Origin: Thermodesulfobacteriota bacterium
GTDB lineage: Bacteria; Desulfobacterota; DSM-4660; Desulfatiglandales; Desulfatiglandaceae
Reading direction: 5' to 3'
Length of the DNA: 6,799 nt
Assembly (NCBI GenBank): GCA_028278625.1
Contig: JANQDY010000144.1
Location: 1 to 6,799 of the forward strand
Shown: in pieces, positions 5,793 to 6,799 of the stretch
How positions within the stretch are numbered: the first letter of the stretch is position 1
How the letters are laid out: every line of letters starts with the position of its first letter
Translations under genes and position numbers: made by a program
The notes under the pieces: generated by a model
Told to the model about the DNA's origin: nothing
Databases searched by the model: none
What the model saw: only the letters and a program-made list of their open reading frames with translations

Positions 5793-6626
5793 TTATGTGC
5801 CCTTGAAATTCCCTTTTCGTTTCTGCAGGTGGGCGCCCATGGCTTCAAACATATCTTCGGAAGGGAGTATCAGGGCGGACCTCGCCGCATTGAAGCAAAG
5901 GGATCGCTTTAAGCCCACCTCGTCATCAAACAGAAAGACGTCCTTGGCCCCCTGCACCGCAAGCGGCGGGTTGGAAGCGATTTCTTCGGCCTTTTCCATG
6001 GCCTTTGCTTCCATCTCTTCCCTGTCCTCATAGACATCGTTGACCAACTGGATCGCCTTTGCCCGGTCCGCATCAAACCGATGCCCCCGATAGGCGATTT
6101 CTCTGGCATGGCCCCTTCCCACCACCTTGGGCAGCCGCTGCAACCCCCCCACATCCGTAATAATGGCCAGGGTGGCCTCTGGCAGGCCAAAGACCGCGTC
6201 CGCGGTACAGATGCGGAAATCACAGCAGAGAACCATCTCAAGCCCGGCTCCCAGGCAATGGCTGTGGATGGCCGCAATGGTGGGTTTAACGAGCCTCTCC
6301 AGGCGGTTGTGGATATCCTGGATCTCTTTGATTTTTTGAAAGAGGCTCATCTTCTGCACCGCACCCGGGGTCCCGCCGATGGTCGAAGCCAGTTCGTTAT
6401 CAGGGCCTAAATCGATGCCCGCACAAAAGGACTTTCCCTCTCCCGTAAAGATCACGGCCCGCACTTCCGGATCATCACCTGCCGCCGCAACAGCTTTGTC
6501 CAGTGCCGCCCATACGGCCAGATTCATGGCGTTCCGTTTTTCCGGCCGGTTCAGGATGATTCGGCCCACGTGCCCCGCTTTTTCAAATTTCACCAGATCT
6601 TTTTTGGGTGGTGTTTCATCACTCAT
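5793..6626 (-). CDS. Enoyl-CoA hydratase/isomerase family, Delta3,5-Delta2,4-dienoyl-CoA isomerase-like
   Basis: A 277-residue crotonase. Oxyanion-hole segments are FCAGIDL (67-73) and CLGAGLE (124-130). The acidic residues are Glu130 and Glu150, 20 apart, plus Asp158 in ITDVGGLQRLPKVVG, eight residues after Glu150. This spacing equals Asp176, Glu196 and Asp204 of rat dienoyl-CoA isomerase (ECH1), and the DVGxLQRLPKVxG block and the long 74-108 segment also resemble ECH1. That family shifts conjugated 3,5-dienes to 2,4-dienes during breakdown of unsaturated acyl-CoAs. Here the first acid is Glu rather than Asp, as in hydratases, so hydratase activity remains possible. The C-terminal half keeps NPPLAVQGAKDVF, typical of the fold's trimerisation region. 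The start is ATG 6626 with AGGAG at 6636-6640 and a 9-base spacer. It is the first gene of the minus-strand run. A possible promoter and a palindromic repeat lie upstream. Confidence 0.94.
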   Translation of the reverse strand: MSDETPPKKDLVKFEKAGHVGRIILNRPEKRNAMNLAVWAALDKAVAAAGDDPEVRAVIFTGEGKSFCAGIDLGPDNELASTIGGTPGAVQKMSLFQKIKEIQDIHNRLERLVKPTIAAIHSHCLGAGLEMVLCCDFRICTADAVFGLPEATLAIITDVGGLQRLPKVVGRGHAREIAYRGHRFDADRAKAIQLVNDVYEDREEMEAKAMEKAEEIASNPPLAVQGAKDVFLFDDEVGLKRSLCFNAARSALILPSEDMFEAMGAHLQKRKGNFKGT

Positions 6627-6662
6627 GGAATTTTTCTCCTCTCTTTTTCAACTGATAGGCGC

Positions 6663-6739
6663 CGTCATTCCGGCGGAAGCCGGAATCCAGTGTTTCCTCA
6701 ATCTATGTTTCTGGATGCCAGATCAAGTCTGGCATGACG
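6663..6739. repeat. 77-base palindromic interspersed repeat (REP/MITE-like) upstream of the operon
   Basis: The outer ends CGTCAT (6663-6668) and ATGACG (6734-6739) are exact inverses. Inside, ATTCCGGC (6667-6674) pairs with GCCGGAAT (6679-6686) around GGAA, and TGCCAGA (6716-6722) pairs with TCTGGCA (6728-6734) around a five-base loop. TCCAG (6686-6690) and CTGGA (6711-6715) are also complementary. The layout (CGTCATTCCGGC...CCGGAATCCAG...CTGGATGCC...GGCATGACG) resembles a very widespread bacterial intergenic repeat, recognised from memory. It encodes nothing and carries no transposase. If the promoter upstream of it is real, the element lies in the leader RNA of the operon. Confidence 0.75.
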
Positions 6740-6751
6740 TAATAACGCTGC

Positions 6752-6779
6752 ATTATCAAGTTGTATCATCTTACATCAA
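6752..6779 (-). promoter_or_regulatory. Possible sigma70-type promoter for the minus-strand operon
   Basis: On the minus strand TTGATG (6774-6779) is followed after 16 bases by GATAAT (6752-6757), matching the -35 and -10 consensus at four and five of six positions. The predicted transcript would start near 6745 and run through the palindromic repeat into the crotonase at 6626. This is a pattern match by eye in an AT-rich stretch; the real promoter could lie beyond the window edge. Confidence 0.3.
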
Positions 6780-6799
6780 ACTTCAATGGTCAGATCCTC

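Noticed and set aside
5066..5806. A 246-codon plus-strand open frame across the BKACE gene
   Set aside because: It lies antisense to a protein with clear zinc ligands and family motifs, has no ribosome site or recognisable domain, and is best explained as a shadow.
1..6799. CRISPR array, tRNA, rRNA, transposase or defence genes
   Set aside because: No regularly spaced direct repeats, no cloverleaf-like or rRNA-like segments and no transposase or defence motifs were seen on either strand.

Overview
The window is bacterial, moderately GC-rich and tightly packed. It reads as a catabolic acyl-CoA operon from a strict or facultative anaerobe, and my best guess is a Desulfobacterota (former deltaproteobacterial) lineage. 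That guess rests on three weak signs: many acyl-CoA dehydrogenase paralogues side by side, an FN3-like repeat surface protein of a kind I associate with that group, and the style of the interspersed palindromes. Nothing in the window proves the taxonomy.

Layout: positions 1-361 hold the 3' remnant of a plus-strand gene for a repetitive FN3-like surface protein. It carries an apparent single-base frameshift near 18 and loses recognisable repeat sequence at about 361, 12 bases before the end of the neighbouring gene. Everything else is on the minus strand. In order of transcription it runs: a dienoyl-CoA isomerase-like crotonase (6626-5793), a BKACE/DUF849 beta-keto acid cleavage enzyme (5749-4865), a 230-base gap with two palindromic structures, three acyl-CoA dehydrogenases in a row (4634-3492, 3473-2331, 2305-1172) and a second crotonase (1149-373). 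Apart from the 230-base gap the spacings are 18-43 bases, and most genes have a clear Shine-Dalgarno sequence, so one or two operons are likely. A possible sigma70-type promoter and a 77-base palindromic repeat lie upstream of the first gene.

How the genes may work together: the dehydrogenases would introduce double bonds into CoA thioesters and pass electrons to an ETF encoded elsewhere. The crotonases would isomerise or hydrate the enoyl and dienoyl products. The BKACE enzyme would condense a free beta-keto acid with acetyl-CoA, giving acetoacetate and a new acyl-CoA. There is no thiolase, hydroxyacyl-CoA dehydrogenase, CoA ligase or CoA transferase in the window, so the BKACE may replace thiolysis at one step. 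The substrate cannot be read from the sequence; a branched, cyclic, polyunsaturated or amino-substituted acid are all possible.

The most interesting details are at the active sites. None of the three dehydrogenases has the MCAD-type catalytic glutamate next to the C-terminal GTS motif. At the alternative IVD/LCAD position one has Glu, one has Asp, and one has Glu but has lost much of the FAD and substrate signature. That last protein looks like a candidate non-flavin or structural partner subunit.
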